In this document: positions 25,796-34,089 of the stretch, in pieces
How positions within the stretch are numbered: position 1 is the stretch's first letter
How the letters are laid out: every line of letters begins with the position of its first letter
Assembly (NCBI RefSeq): GCF_000719475.1
Contig: NZ_JOGO01000049.1
Coordinates: 1 to 48,470 of the forward strand
Direction of reading: 5' to 3'
DNA: 48,470 nt
Source: Streptomyces sp. NRRL F-5630
GTDB taxonomy: Bacteria > Actinomycetota > Actinomycetes > Streptomycetales > Streptomycetaceae
Translations under genes and position numbers: made by a program
The notes under the pieces: generated by a model
Seen by the model: only the letters and a program-made list of their open reading frames with translations
The model's database searches: none
What the model was told of the DNA's origin: nothing

Positions 25796-26148
25796 TGCGG
25801 GGGCGCGTGGGCGCGGGGCGTCTGTCGTGTGGGCGCGGTGGGGGCCTGCCCGACGGGGGTACTGGGGCGCGGCGACGTGCGACGCGGCACCAGGGCGTCG
25901 AGCCCGGTCCGCGTCTCGCTGCTCCTGGCCCCTGCCGGGCCGTCCTTCTCCGGCGTGACACGCGGGACGTACGGTCCGCCCCCGCACGTGATCCCGAGGT
26001 CCCTCTCCGCCCAGACGGCTCGGTGGGCAGCCGAAGTACGTGTGCGAGACCGGGTTCCGGTCCTGGCGGGAGCCCCGGTCACCTGCGTGAGCGGCACCAG
26101 GGGAGTTGACGGCAGTCAGGCGAACGGGGATCAGGGGAACGTGTCGCC
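25796..26148. other. intergenic region between MFS and TetR genes
   Basis: About 350 bases between two convergent genes. No domain is recognisable in any frame and no strong terminator hairpin is seen. Nothing further can be said. Confidence 0.4.
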
Positions 26149-26736
26149 TCAGCCGGCCGCGGTGGCGTGGTGGACGCAGTCGCGGAGCAGGGCGCGGCGC
26201 CGGTCGTGCACGTCCTCGGGTTCCTGGCTGCTGGCCGCGTACACGTTGCTGACCGGTGACCAGGCCATGGACATGGCGATGACCAGGGCCATGATGTCGA
26301 ACGGGTCGCCCGCGCGGACCCGCCCGGCCGCCTGGGCCTCGGCGATGGCCGTGAGCTTGCGGTCGTCGTAGTCCTGGTGCGTCTCGACGAGGTGCCCCGC
26401 AGGCCGGCGCTCCAGCCGTGTCCAGGTCGCCAGGCGGATGAGGTCGGGGCGGCGCAGGTACTCGTCGTAGAGGCGGACGGCCCAGCCCGCGAGATCGTCG
26501 GCGTCGATGGGCACGACGTTGGTGATGCGCTCCAGCGAGCTGAGGAAGATCGCGTCGAAGAGCCGTTCCTTGTCGCCGAAGTAGGCGTAGAGCTGCGCCT
26601 TGTTGGTGCGCGCGGCCGTCACGATGCGTTCGATGCGTGCCCCGGCGATGCCGTGCTGGGCGAACTCCTCGGTCGCGGCGTCCAGGATGCGCTGGTAGGT
26701 CGCGGCGCCGCGCGAGGTCTGGGGCTGTTCCGGCAT
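26149..26736 (-). CDS. TetR family repressor
   Basis: A 195-residue TetR protein. The HTH (residues ~12-58) reads ILDAATEEFAQHGIAGARIERIVTAARTNKAQLYAYFGDKERLF. The C-terminal ligand domain is of the TetR_C_33-like type with LAGWAVRLYDEYLRRPDLIRLATWTRLERRP. It is divergent from the zinc alcohol dehydrogenase, and the gap has a perfect palindrome near that gene and a second imperfect one (CCAAACAGAACAGTTGGTTT, 26748-26767) near its own start, suggesting it represses both. Inducer unknown, perhaps an aldehyde or alcohol handled by the dehydrogenase. Confidence 0.9.
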   Translation of the reverse strand: MPEQPQTSRGAATYQRILDAATEEFAQHGIAGARIERIVTAARTNKAQLYAYFGDKERLFDAIFLSSLERITNVVPIDADDLAGWAVRLYDEYLRRPDLIRLATWTRLERRPAGHLVETHQDYDDRKLTAIAEAQAAGRVRAGDPFDIMALVIAMSMAWSPVSNVYAASSQEPEDVHDRRRALLRDCVHHATAAG

Positions 26737-26798
26737 GTCCGCAGCCTACCAAACAGAACAGTTGGTTTGCTTTGGCCTGCCGTCGCGCCTAAGCTGAA

Positions 26799-26816
26799 AC
26801 AGACCGAACGGTCTGT
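26799..26816 (+). promoter_or_regulatory. TetR-type operator
   Basis: ACAGACCGAACGGTCTGT is a perfect 8-2-8 palindrome 15 bases before the dehydrogenase start codon, in the gap shared with the divergent tetR gene. A related, imperfect site is at about 26748-26767. The size and symmetry are those of TetR operators. Confidence 0.8.
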
Positions 26817-26830
26817 CTAAGGAGCCACGT

Positions 26831-27871
26831 ATGCGAACGACCACCGGATGGCAGGCGGCCGGACGGACGGCGCTGCGGCGCACGCCGCTGGAGCGCCGGG
26901 ACCTGCGCGCGGACGACCTCGCGGTGCGGGTCGACTACTGCGGCGTGTGCCACACCGACGCGCACGCCCTGCATGACCACGACCCGCAGGCGACAACGCC
27001 GTTGGTGCCCGGTCACGAATTCACCGGCGTGGTGACCGCGACCGGCCCCGAGGTGACGACCTTCTCGGTCGGTGACAAGGTCGCGGTGGGCAACATCGTC
27101 GACTCCTGCGGCGTGTGCGCCATGTGCCGAGCCGGGCAGGAGAATTTCTGCCACGCCTTCCCGACGCTGACCTACGGCGGCACCGACCGGCACGACGGTT
27201 CGACCACCCTCGGCGGCTACTCCCGCGAGTACGTCGTGCGCGACGCCTTCGCCTACCCGCTCCCCTCCGGTCTCGACCCGGCCGCTGCTGCCCCGCTGAT
27301 GTGCGCGGGCGTGACGGTCTGGGAACCCCTGCGCTCCCTCGGCGTGGGTCCCGGCAGTCGCGTCGCCGTGGCCGGACTCGGCGGCCTGGGCCACCTCGCG
27401 GTCAAGATGGCCGTCGCACTCGGCGCCACCACGACCGTCCTCAGCCGCACCCGGGACAAGCGCGACGACGCCCGCGAGCTCGGCGCTCACGACCTCATCG
27501 ACTCCACCGACCCCCAGCACATGGCCGCGGCGCGCGACACCTTCGACGTCGTCATCGACACCATCTCCGCCCCGCACGACCTCGCCCCGTACCTGAAGAC
27601 GGTGGCGATGGACGGCACCCTCAGCCTCCTCGGCTACCTGGGCCCCGTCACCGTCGAGGCCATGGACCTGCTCGTCGGCCGCAAGAGACTCAGTGGCGGC
27701 GGCAGCGGAGGCCGCCCGGCGACAGCCGAGATGCTCCGGTTCTGCGCCGACCACGGCATCGCCGCCGACATCGAAGTGCTCCCGTCCTCCCAGGTGGAGA
27801 CGGCACTCGACCGCCTCCGGCGAAACGACGTCCGCTACCGCTTCGTGCTCGACCTGTCCGACCTGGACTGA
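26831..27871 (+). CDS. zinc-dependent alcohol dehydrogenase
   Basis: Medium-chain NAD(P)-dependent alcohol dehydrogenase of the cinnamyl/AdhC type, 346 residues. Catalytic zinc ligands are in CGVCHTD (Cys40), VPGHEF and LMCAGVTVW; the structural zinc loop is SCGVCAMCRAGQENFC. The Rossmann motif is VAGLGGLGHLAVKMA, and LSRTRDKRDDA after strand 2 suggests NADP. ATG 26831 follows AAGGAG with six bases of spacing. Controlled by the TetR operator directly upstream. Physiological substrate unknown, likely aldehydes. Confidence 0.92.
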   Translation: MRTTTGWQAAGRTALRRTPLERRDLRADDLAVRVDYCGVCHTDAHALHDHDPQATTPLVPGHEFTGVVTATGPEVTTFSVGDKVAVGNIVDSCGVCAMCRAGQENFCHAFPTLTYGGTDRHDGSTTLGGYSREYVVRDAFAYPLPSGLDPAAAAPLMCAGVTVWEPLRSLGVGPGSRVAVAGLGGLGHLAVKMAVALGATTTVLSRTRDKRDDARELGAHDLIDSTDPQHMAAARDTFDVVIDTISAPHDLAPYLKTVAMDGTLSLLGYLGPVTVEAMDLLVGRKRLSGGGSGGRPATAEMLRFCADHGIAADIEVLPSSQVETALDRLRRNDVRYRFVLDLSDLD

Positions 27872-28255
27872 AGAGACAGTGGGCCGGGCCGTGCCGTGCG
27901 AGCCGAGGCCAATGCGGCGCGCACGGACGGCGCCCCGCCCCACCCCGCACATGACGGTGAGTTTTGGCGGGGAGGACGTCACCGGTGGTCAGGAGCCGCC
28001 GCGGATCTCCATGGAAGGGCGGGGTGGCCGTGGCGCACGTGCTGAGTGCGGCGCCCGAGGCGGCTGCTGGGGCGTCGAGCCGTTTCCGCGAAGCGGCGTC
28101 GGCCGCTGTCTTGTCGCGGATCGCGTGACCGCACGGTTCAAGGCCCGGCGGACGCACCGACCCTCACCGGCTACGGGACAACCTTTGGTTCATCTCCACG
28201 CAGAACTCGCCGGCATGGGTCGATGCGTACCGACCGGGCGTCCCCGAAAGGAACC
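27872..28255. other. intergenic region, no clear gene
   Basis: About 380 bases between the dehydrogenase and the small secreted protein. One short frame near 28170-28260 reads DNLWFISTQNSPAWVDAYRP, which looks protein-like, but has no start, and I cannot name it. It might be a remnant. Confidence 0.35.
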
Positions 28256-28612
28256 TCAGGCTCCCCACTCCGTGTGGTCCCCGATGATCCTGTCGCCGAT
28301 GTTGCACCAGGCGACGCTCTCCGCGGTCGCCCATACCCAGGGGCCGTAGTGCGTGTACTGGTAGCCGCCCAGGGTCTCGCACTTGATCACTTCCCGGTAC
28401 CGCCCCGAGTCGCACCAGGTTTTGTTCCCCTCATGCCCCCCGCTGCCGGTCACCCGCTGGCCCCAGCATGAGGCCTGCGTGGAGTCGCCGGACGCGGGGC
28501 GGGTGGTCACCGACGAGCCGCTGTCCGCCACCGCGCTCGGCGCGAGCGTCATCGCTCCCCCCAGGAGGAGCGCCGTTGCGGCCACTGCCTTTCCGATACG
28601 ACCTTTGATCAT
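28256..28612 (-). CDS. small secreted protein, four cysteines
   Basis: A 118-residue protein with a Sec signal peptide (MIKGRIGKAVAATALLLGGAMTLAPSAVA, cleavage near residue 29). The mature part has four Cys (QASCWGQ, TWCDS, IKCET, AWCN) and many aromatic residues (GGYQYTHYGPWVWA), suggesting a compact disulfide-bonded extracellular fold. Not recognised as a named family. ATG 28612 follows GGGAG; a longer start at 28651 would put a polar tail before the signal. Divergent from the AraC-type regulator, with a long inverted repeat between them. Confidence 0.75.
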   Translation of the reverse strand: MIKGRIGKAVAATALLLGGAMTLAPSAVADSGSSVTTRPASGDSTQASCWGQRVTGSGGHEGNKTWCDSGRYREVIKCETLGGYQYTHYGPWVWATAESVAWCNIGDRIIGDHTEWGA

Positions 28613-28642
28613 GCGGATCTCCCAGATGTCGACGAGGTGAGT

Positions 28643-28682
28643 GAGCGTCAACCGGGGCGCGTGTCACGCCGGTTGAACGCTC
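28643..28682. promoter_or_regulatory. long inverted repeat between secreted-protein and AraC genes
   Basis: GAGCGTCAACCGG (28643-28655) faces CCGGTTGAACGCTC (28669-28682); the arms match with one bulged base and a 13-base centre. CGTCAAC also pairs with GTTGACG at 28683-28689. On the minus strand the site provides a TTGACG -35-like hexamer about 40 bases before the secreted-protein start. It could be an operator of the divergent AraC regulator. Confidence 0.6.
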
Positions 28683-28809
28683 GTTGACGACCGTAGGCGC
28701 GGACCGCGATCTGCGAGCACCCATATGCGCACAGTGACTCCCCAGTTCGTGCACGGTGCACAATTGGGACTGAACCGCACATGCGCCAGGGGTCTGGGAG
28801 CACAACGGC

Positions 28810-29736
28810 ATGACCGACCGCAAGGGTTCCCGATTAAGGGGAACCGAGTCGTTCGAGGCAGTCGCCTCGGCCTTGTTCGCCCCGTTGCGGGTGACCGATC
28901 CCGGGCCGCACGGGTTCGAAGCCGTGGTGGACCACGAGGTCATCGGACCCGTGGTCGTCGTCCGTATCCGGGCCGCCGCCGCGACGGTGACGCGGGACAA
29001 CCGCAGCATCTCCTCCAGCGACGTGGAGTGGATGCATTTCACTCTGCACCGCCACGGCCCGGTCACGGCGACCCAGGACGACCGGACCAGGGCGGTGAGG
29101 CCCGGTGAACTGTTCGCCTGTGACAACACCCGGCCCTACCGGCTCATCGGCGCCGACCCCAGTGACATGACGGTGCTCTGCGTTCCCCGGGCGAGTCTGG
29201 GCAGGCACGCGAACTCCATCAGCCGGCGCACGGCGCTCCCCATATCCACTCAGGGCGGGATCGGCAGACTGCTCGGCCACGCCTTGTCCGCGGCCGGCGA
29301 GGACCTTCCCCGTCAGTGTGTGTCCCGTACGTATCTGGCCGACGCGCTCACCGCACTCCTCCTCGCCGCTTTCGCCGACACCACCCCCGAGCGGGCGTCC
29401 GTCGCCAGCGACCTCGCCGACCGCATCCGCACCTACGTGCTGGCCCAGCTCGGCGACCCGCGCCTCAGTGCGGAACGCGTCGCGCACCAGCACCGCATCT
29501 CCGTCCGGTACCTCCATGCGCTCTTCAAGGGCGGTGACCTGACCTTCGCCGCCTGGGTCCGCCACGAACGCCTGCTACGCATCCGCCGAGACCTTCTCGA
29601 CCCCGCCTGCGCGGACATCTCCACTGCCACGATCGCGGCACGCTGGGGAGTCCACGACACCAAACACCTCGGCAGGGCCCTGAAACGCGAGTTCGGTGAA
29701 TCCGTCAGCGACCTGCGCCTCAAGCGAGGGGACTGA
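28810..29736 (+). CDS. AraC family transcriptional regulator
   Basis: A 308-residue regulator. The N-terminal half is an AraC_binding_2-like sensing domain, with ESFEAVASALFAPLRVTDPG, then GPVTATQDDRTRAVRPGELFACDNTRPYRL. The C-terminal AraC HTH pair spans ~200-300: LADRIRTYVLAQLGDPRLSAERVAHQHRISVRYLHALFK, then FAAWVRHERLLRIRRDLLDPA, ATIAARWGVHDTKHLGRALKREFGESVSDLR. ATG 28810 is the first residue of the fold. Divergent from the secreted four-Cys protein, its most likely target. Confidence 0.9.
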   Translation: MTDRKGSRLRGTESFEAVASALFAPLRVTDPGPHGFEAVVDHEVIGPVVVVRIRAAAATVTRDNRSISSSDVEWMHFTLHRHGPVTATQDDRTRAVRPGELFACDNTRPYRLIGADPSDMTVLCVPRASLGRHANSISRRTALPISTQGGIGRLLGHALSAAGEDLPRQCVSRTYLADALTALLLAAFADTTPERASVASDLADRIRTYVLAQLGDPRLSAERVAHQHRISVRYLHALFKGGDLTFAAWVRHERLLRIRRDLLDPACADISTATIAARWGVHDTKHLGRALKREFGESVSDLRLKRGD

Positions 29737-29767
29737 GCGGCAGTACGCGCCCGCCGCTCACCGGCGA

Positions 29768-29914
29768 TCACGAGTCGGCGAGGATTTCAGCCGTCAGGTC
29801 CGGCTCCGTGAGCACCTCCAGTACGGAGTACTCCGCGCCGACACGGATACCGGGGTGATCGGTCACGATCTCGCCGGTCACCGGACTGACGATGTGTATG
29901 CAGCGCACGATCAT
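29768..29914 (-). CDS. small hypothetical protein, possibly truncated
   Basis: A 48-residue frame, MIVRCIHIVSPVTGEIVTDHP then IRVGAEYSVLEVLTEPDLTAEILADS. The pattern (short strand, SPxTGE, HPxxxVGAEYxVLE) is like the N-terminal half of small Streptomyces proteins that are usually ~65-70 residues with a Trp-rich end, which is missing here. I do not know a function. It may be a broken gene next to the IS5-type fragment. Confidence 0.4.
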   Translation of the reverse strand: MIVRCIHIVSPVTGEIVTDHPGIRVGAEYSVLEVLTEPDLTAEILADS

Positions 29915-29972
29915 GCGTGCAGCCTGTGGACGATCCGAGACGCCTGGTCCGGGAGGGAACGATCCTGGTGTG

Positions 29973-30160
29973 GCTGGTGGTGTGATCGCGGCGCCTGAGC
30001 CGTTCTGGAAAGCCCCGTTCACCGGGCTGAGCCCGTGCTGTTTCGCGAAGCTGGTGACGGTGGTGCGTCACGAGATCGCGGAGGAGCCGCAGCGGGGCCG
30101 GCCGTGGGTCCTGCCGCTGGAGGACCGGGTACTGCTGGTCACGGCGTACTGGCGGAAAAC
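29973..30160 (+). mobile_element. IS5-type transposase, N-terminal fragment
   Basis: The frame reads GVIAAPEPFWKAPFTGLSPCCFAKLVTVVRHE, then GRPWVLPLEDRVLLVTAYWRK, the N-terminal HTH part of a common Streptomyces IS5-family transposase. Homology stops at about 30160 (YWR..), just where it would continue into TNLTxRQ; the DDE domain is absent. The breakpoint coincides with the 3' end of the oppositely oriented small membrane-protein gene. Confidence 0.7.
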
Positions 30161-30375
30161 AGCGAAATACCCCTGGCGATTGCCGTGCCGGCTGAGGCGA
30201 TTGACACCACCGCAAAGATGATGCGCAGATGGTCCGGCGTGAAACGCGGGCTCACGCCACCGCCGGGAGAAGCGGCAGACATTATGTCGTAGGCGCGAAT
30301 CGCCAGATTTCGGTAATCGAAAGCAATTGCCGCTCCAATGAGGAACGCCATCGTCGACCAGATAAAAAGAAACAT
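30139..30375 (-). CDS. small membrane protein
   Basis: A 78-residue protein with two hydrophobic segments, residues 1-17 (MFLFIWSTMAFLIGAAIAF) and ~50-70 (LRIIFAVVSIASAGTAIA), separated by a DYRNLAIRAYDIMSAASPGGG loop. Similar short proteins of unknown function occur in Streptomyces. ATG 30375 follows GAAAGAGGACGGC, a good ribosome site. Its last ~8 codons lie in the IS5-type fragment, so the natural C-terminus was probably replaced. The gene body is markedly more AT-rich than its surroundings, suggesting transfer. Confidence 0.65.
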   Translation of the reverse strand: MFLFIWSTMAFLIGAAIAFDYRNLAIRAYDIMSAASPGGGVSPRFTPDHLRIIFAVVSIASAGTAIARGISLFSASTP

Positions 30376-30538
30376 GCCGTCCTCTTTCGGGTGGATGGGG
30401 GTGGCGGTGACGGCGTCACGTGCGTCGGGTCGACCCCATGGCCTCGCTGCTGCCAGGTGCCCCTTTTGCGCACTCCGGTGGCGCCGCCCCCCAACTGCCG
30501 TCGGCTCCTGCTGCAAGGCCGGATCCGATCCCTCAGCC

Positions 30539-30783
30539 CGGATCCACCGGCTTGATGCCGGTGGATGGTTCACCAAGAAACGAAGAAGGGCCTTGCGATT
30601 TGCGATGATGGGGTTTTTCTAGGACCACATCAGGCACGATCGACAAGGCGCTTCCAAGATGCCATCTTCCCATGCCGCGGCGACGGTCTCATCCGCGTTC
30701 GATGACCCGAACCTGATCGCATACGGCGGGCTGGAGCCGGTGGTGCGGCTGGCCGAGCGGTGCGGCTTGCCCAAGCTGGCCGG
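30539..30783 (+). mobile_element. IS1380-type left end, copy A
   Basis: About 244 bases nearly identical to 32781-33024. It begins with a 10-bp hairpin (30542-30551 with 30557-30566, loop TTGAT) and contains the transposase N-terminus: SSAFDDPNLIAYGGLEPVVRLAERCGLPKLAG, the IS1380-family pattern. Homology ends at 30783, 35 bases before the stop codon of the adjacent XRE gene. Only the left end remains. Confidence 0.8.
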
Positions 30784-30817
30784 GGGAACGGATCCTGGTA
30801 CGGGTGAAGGGGTTGGG

Positions 30818-31711
30818 CTATCCGTTGTGTGCTTCGAGCTCCGTTGCCAGCGTCTGTTGGGTGGCCGCCCACGACGCCAAGAGCGCCAAATTATCAGCGG
30901 TCGGTGTGCCCGCGGGGGCGGTGTAGATGTTGAGGTGCAGGCCGGGTTCGGCGGGCAGTTCCAGGGACTCGACGTCCAAGTCGAGCTGGCCCACGGCCGG
31001 ATGGCGCATACGCTTACGGCCGGACCGGTGCAGCCGCACGTCCTGAGATGCCCACCGCTGCCGAAACAGCTCACTGCGCGTTGACAGTTCACCGACCAGG
31101 GCGATCAGCTCCTCGTCGTGCGGATCGCGGCCGGCTTCCATGCGCAGCTTCGCAGCCACGGCACCGGCGACGTGGTCGTAATCGACAAAAAAATCTCTGG
31201 CCGCCTCGGGCTCCAGATAGACGAACCGCGCTGTGTTCGCGGGCCGTCGCGAATCGGCCAGCACCGGTGAATACAGCGCGCGAGCGAGTTGATTCATGGC
31301 GAGCACGTCATAACGGCCGTTACCGATCCAGGCCGGCGCCTCGGAGATCGCGTCGAGCACCTGCTGCAGCGTCGAGCGCACCGCCACGGCAGGCCCGCGC
31401 CGGCGTGGACCGCGGGGCGTTCTCGATTGGCGCGCGAGGTGGAACAGGTGGTCGCGCTCGGCCTCGTCGAGTTGCAGGGCAGAGGCCAACGCGTCGAGCA
31501 CTCCGTCGGAGGCACCGGCGAGGCTGCCGCGCTCCATGCGCACGTAGTAGTCGACCGATACCCCCGCGAGCAGCGCGACCTCCTCGCGGCGCAGACCTTT
31601 GACCCGGCGGTTGCCGCCGTAAGCGGGCAGGCCCGCCTGCTCGGGTGCGATGCGGGCCCGACGCGAGCTGAGGAACTCCCGGATCTCGGTGCGTGGATCC
31701 ATCTCGGCCAT
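30818..31711 (-). CDS. XRE regulator with MmyB-like domain
   Basis: A 297-residue regulator. HTH at ~10-80: IREFLSSRRARIAPEQAGLP, then VKGLRREEVALLAGVSVDYYVRMERG. The C-terminal MmyB-like ligand domain follows, with VLDAISEAPAWIGNGRYDVLAMNQLARALYSPV, DHVAGAVAAKLRMEAGRDPHDEELIALVGELSTRSELFRQRWA and GQLDLDVESLELPAEPGLHLNIYTAPAGT. Start is ATG 31711 or 31702. It lies 32 bases after the SDR gene on the same strand and probably controls that operon. IS1380 left ends flank the pair. Confidence 0.92.
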   Translation of the reverse strand: MAEMDPRTEIREFLSSRRARIAPEQAGLPAYGGNRRVKGLRREEVALLAGVSVDYYVRMERGSLAGASDGVLDALASALQLDEAERDHLFHLARQSRTPRGPRRRGPAVAVRSTLQQVLDAISEAPAWIGNGRYDVLAMNQLARALYSPVLADSRRPANTARFVYLEPEAARDFFVDYDHVAGAVAAKLRMEAGRDPHDEELIALVGELSTRSELFRQRWASQDVRLHRSGRKRMRHPAVGQLDLDVESLELPAEPGLHLNIYTAPAGTPTADNLALLASWAATQQTLATELEAHNG

Positions 31712-31743
31712 TTTCCTACTGTAGGCCCGTTCAGCCGTACTGG

Positions 31744-32565
31744 TCAGTGGCCCATGACGGGGGGAGTACCCGTTGCTGTCGTCGCGGTGCCGCCGTCTAC
31801 CGGGATGATGGCGCCCGTGAGGTAGGAGCCGGCCCGGCTGGCGAGGAACACGGCGGCACCCGCCATGTCGTCGTCGCGGCCGATCCGGCGCAGCGGGGCC
31901 GCCGCCGCGATCTTGTCGCCGATGGCATCGAGCGTGGCCCCCATCATCTGCGAGGGGAAGACTCCCGGTGCTACCGCGTTCACCGTGACGTGCTGTGGAC
32001 CCAGCTCCCGGGCAAGCACTCTGGTGAGCTGGTGGAGAGCCGCTTTGCTGCTGGCGTACGAGTAGGTGGGCGCCTGGGCGACGTGGATGGCGGCGATACT
32101 GCCGATGTTGATGATCCGTGCCGGATCATCGGCGGTTCCCGCCCTGCGAAGTGCGGGAAGCAGTGCCTGCACCAGCCAGAACGGCGACTTGAGGTTGAGG
32201 TCGAGCACTGCGTCCCAGGCCGCGTCCGGGAACGTCTCCAGCGGCTCGCTGCGCATCGCTCCCGCGTTGTTGACGAGGATGTCCAAGCGTCCCGAGTCGG
32301 CCATGACGAGATCAGCGAGGCGCCGGCACTCGTCGTGCCTGGACAGGTCGGCGGGAATTGCCTGGACGTCGCCGAATTCGGATAGCAGGTGCTGTGCCTC
32401 CGCGCACGTTTCCGCATTGCGTGAGCTGATGACGACGCGGGCGCCCGCCTGGAGAAGGCCGCGCGCAATCATCATCCCAATGCCCTTGGTGCCGCCGGTG
32501 ACAAGTGCGTACTTCCCGCTCAGATCGAAAAGTTCCGTGTGAGTGGTGAATTGGTTGTCCGTCAT
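31744..32565 (-). CDS. short-chain dehydrogenase (gluconate 5-DH-like)
   Basis: Classical SDR, 273 residues. TGGTKGIG (residues ~24-31) binds NAD(P); ISSRNAETC suggests NADP; NNAG at ~100; Ser in INIGSIA and YASSK supply the active site. The C-terminal DGGTATTATG closes the fold as in gluconate 5-dehydrogenase/3-oxoacyl-ACP reductase-like SDRs. ATG 32565 lies nine bases after AGAAGGAACG. Followed by the XRE regulator. The true substrate is unknown; MmyB-type XRE/SDR pairs are common in Streptomyces. Confidence 0.92.
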   Translation of the reverse strand: MTDNQFTTHTELFDLSGKYALVTGGTKGIGMMIARGLLQAGARVVISSRNAETCAEAQHLLSEFGDVQAIPADLSRHDECRRLADLVMADSGRLDILVNNAGAMRSEPLETFPDAAWDAVLDLNLKSPFWLVQALLPALRRAGTADDPARIINIGSIAAIHVAQAPTYSYASSKAALHQLTRVLARELGPQHVTVNAVAPGVFPSQMMGATLDAIGDKIAAAAPLRRIGRDDDMAGAAVFLASRAGSYLTGAIIPVDGGTATTATGTPPVMGH

Positions 32566-32780
32566 TGGTGTCCGTTCCTTCTGTCGTGTCAGAGTGCGCC
32601 GACACGGTCACGCATTCGGGGCGGCAGCTGAATCGGTCTGATGGAGGGAAAGCCGCAGTGCGTGTCCATGGAGTGCGGTCGGCGCTTTCGACTCACGCCA
32701 GGTTGACAGGCGTTGTGGACATCTGGGAGACCCTGGTGATACAGGTACTGCCAGAACCCCCCTTTCCTGGTGCGCTGAGT

Positions 32781-33600
32781 CCGGATCACCCCGGCTTGAT
32801 GCCGGTGGATGGTTCACCAAGAAACGAAGGAGTGCCTTGCGATTTGCGATGATGGGGTTTTTGAGGACCACATCAGGCAGGATCGACAAGGCACTTCCGA
32901 GATGCGATCCCCCATGCCGCGGCGGCGGCCTCATTCGCGTTCGATGGCCCGAACCTGATCGCGTACGGCGGGCCGGAGCCGGTGGTGCGGGGGGCCGAGC
33001 GGTGCGGCCTGCCCAAGCTGGCCGACGAACACGTCCGGCTGCCTGCCTCGAAGGACGGCACCGGCGCCCTTCACAGCGACGAAACCGGCGTCGTTGGTGG
33101 GCGGCATGGCCGCGGGCGCCGACAGCATCGACGACATGGACCGGCTGCGGCACGGTGCCGGCCAGGCCGCCACACCCCTGTCCGCCCCCGTGATCGCCGC
33201 CACCAGGCTGCGCAAGGGACCCACGAAACTCCGCGCGCGGGGCGGCAGCGTTCGTCGCTGAGACCATCCGCACCGCACGCGCCTGCGGCGCCAACGGCCT
33301 GCTGGTGCTGCGGGCGGACTCCGCGTTCTACGGCGCCGACGTCATCAACGCCTGCCGGGCCCTGGGTGCCCGCTTCTCCCGCACCATGCGGATGAACGCC
33401 TCCGCCAAAGCCACCATCGGCCGCATCGACGAAGACGCCTGGAGGCCGATCAAATATCCCCAAGCGGTCTGGGACGAGGAGGGCCAGTGCTGGATCTCCG
33501 ACGCCGAGATAGCCGATATCCGCTACACCGCTTTCACTTCCAAGCCGAAGAAATAGCAGGTCACCGCCCGACTGGTGGCGGACTCCCTGCCTGCGGCTTC
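32781..33600 (+). mobile_element. IS1380-type insertion sequence, copy B (defective)
   Basis: Starts with the same ~244-base left end as copy A. The transposase continues in pieces: FAFDGPNLIAYGGPEPVV, DEHVRLPASKDGTGA, a frameshifted VGGMAAGADSIDDMDRLRHGAG, then a jump to TPLSAPVIAATRLRKGP (the middle ~90 residues are gone), a frameshifted AETIRTARACGANGLLVLRADSAFYGADVINACRALGARFS, and IDEDAWRPIKYPQAVWDEEG, ending YTAFTSKPKK then TAG (33554-33556). Typical IS1380 transposases are ~460 residues. The right end was not found. Confidence 0.85.
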
Positions 33601-34089
33601 GCCCCGGGTCCGGTGGGAATCGTCGGCGTCGCCAGCGATGGATCATGGCGTGCCCGCCGCCTCGACGCCCACGGCCTTCCCTCATGGCATTGGGGGCGAA
33701 GAAGCGGGGCGGCAAGGAAAGGGCGGGTAGAAAGGAATCCGGTGCGGAACGCCGCAAGAATGAAATTGATCAGCACTGTGAAGAGGAAATGGGGTCGCGT
33801 TCACTTCCCTCCCGTCTAGCGGAGCACTTTGTACGGCCGGGGGCGCCGAAATGCCTCACCGGCTTCTGGTCCGGTCGGCCCCGGCGGCACCGGGTGGAGG
33901 GGCCGGTGGGCGTGCAGAGTGCGGAGTAGCATGGACGGTGGCTTCGCTCGCGTATGAGTTGGTACGTGCGGGGGAGGGGCCGCGGTGGTGGGGCCCACCG
34001 TTTCCAACCGCGGATCAGCCGCCAACGGTCCCTGCTTGCGAGGTGAGGTGTGCGCTGCCGCGCGCGCTCGAGCGAGTGGGAGACCCTGC
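33601..34089. other. intergenic region upstream of crcB
   Basis: About 490 bases between the IS remnant and crcB. The first 180 bases are comparatively A-rich (AGAAAGGAATC, AAGAATGAAATTGA) and may be decayed accessory DNA; then composition returns to normal. I looked for a fluoride riboswitch before crcB and saw no convincing match. GGGAG about 34077-34081 is the crcB ribosome site. Confidence 0.4.

Noticed and set aside
25829..26371. Plus-strand gene opposite the 3' end of tetR
   Set aside because: No ribosome site or domain; most of it is antisense to a clear TetR gene.
33830..34089. Fluoride riboswitch upstream of crcB
   Set aside because: No match to the conserved fluoride aptamer (GGNGAUGG start and pseudoknot strands) was visible.
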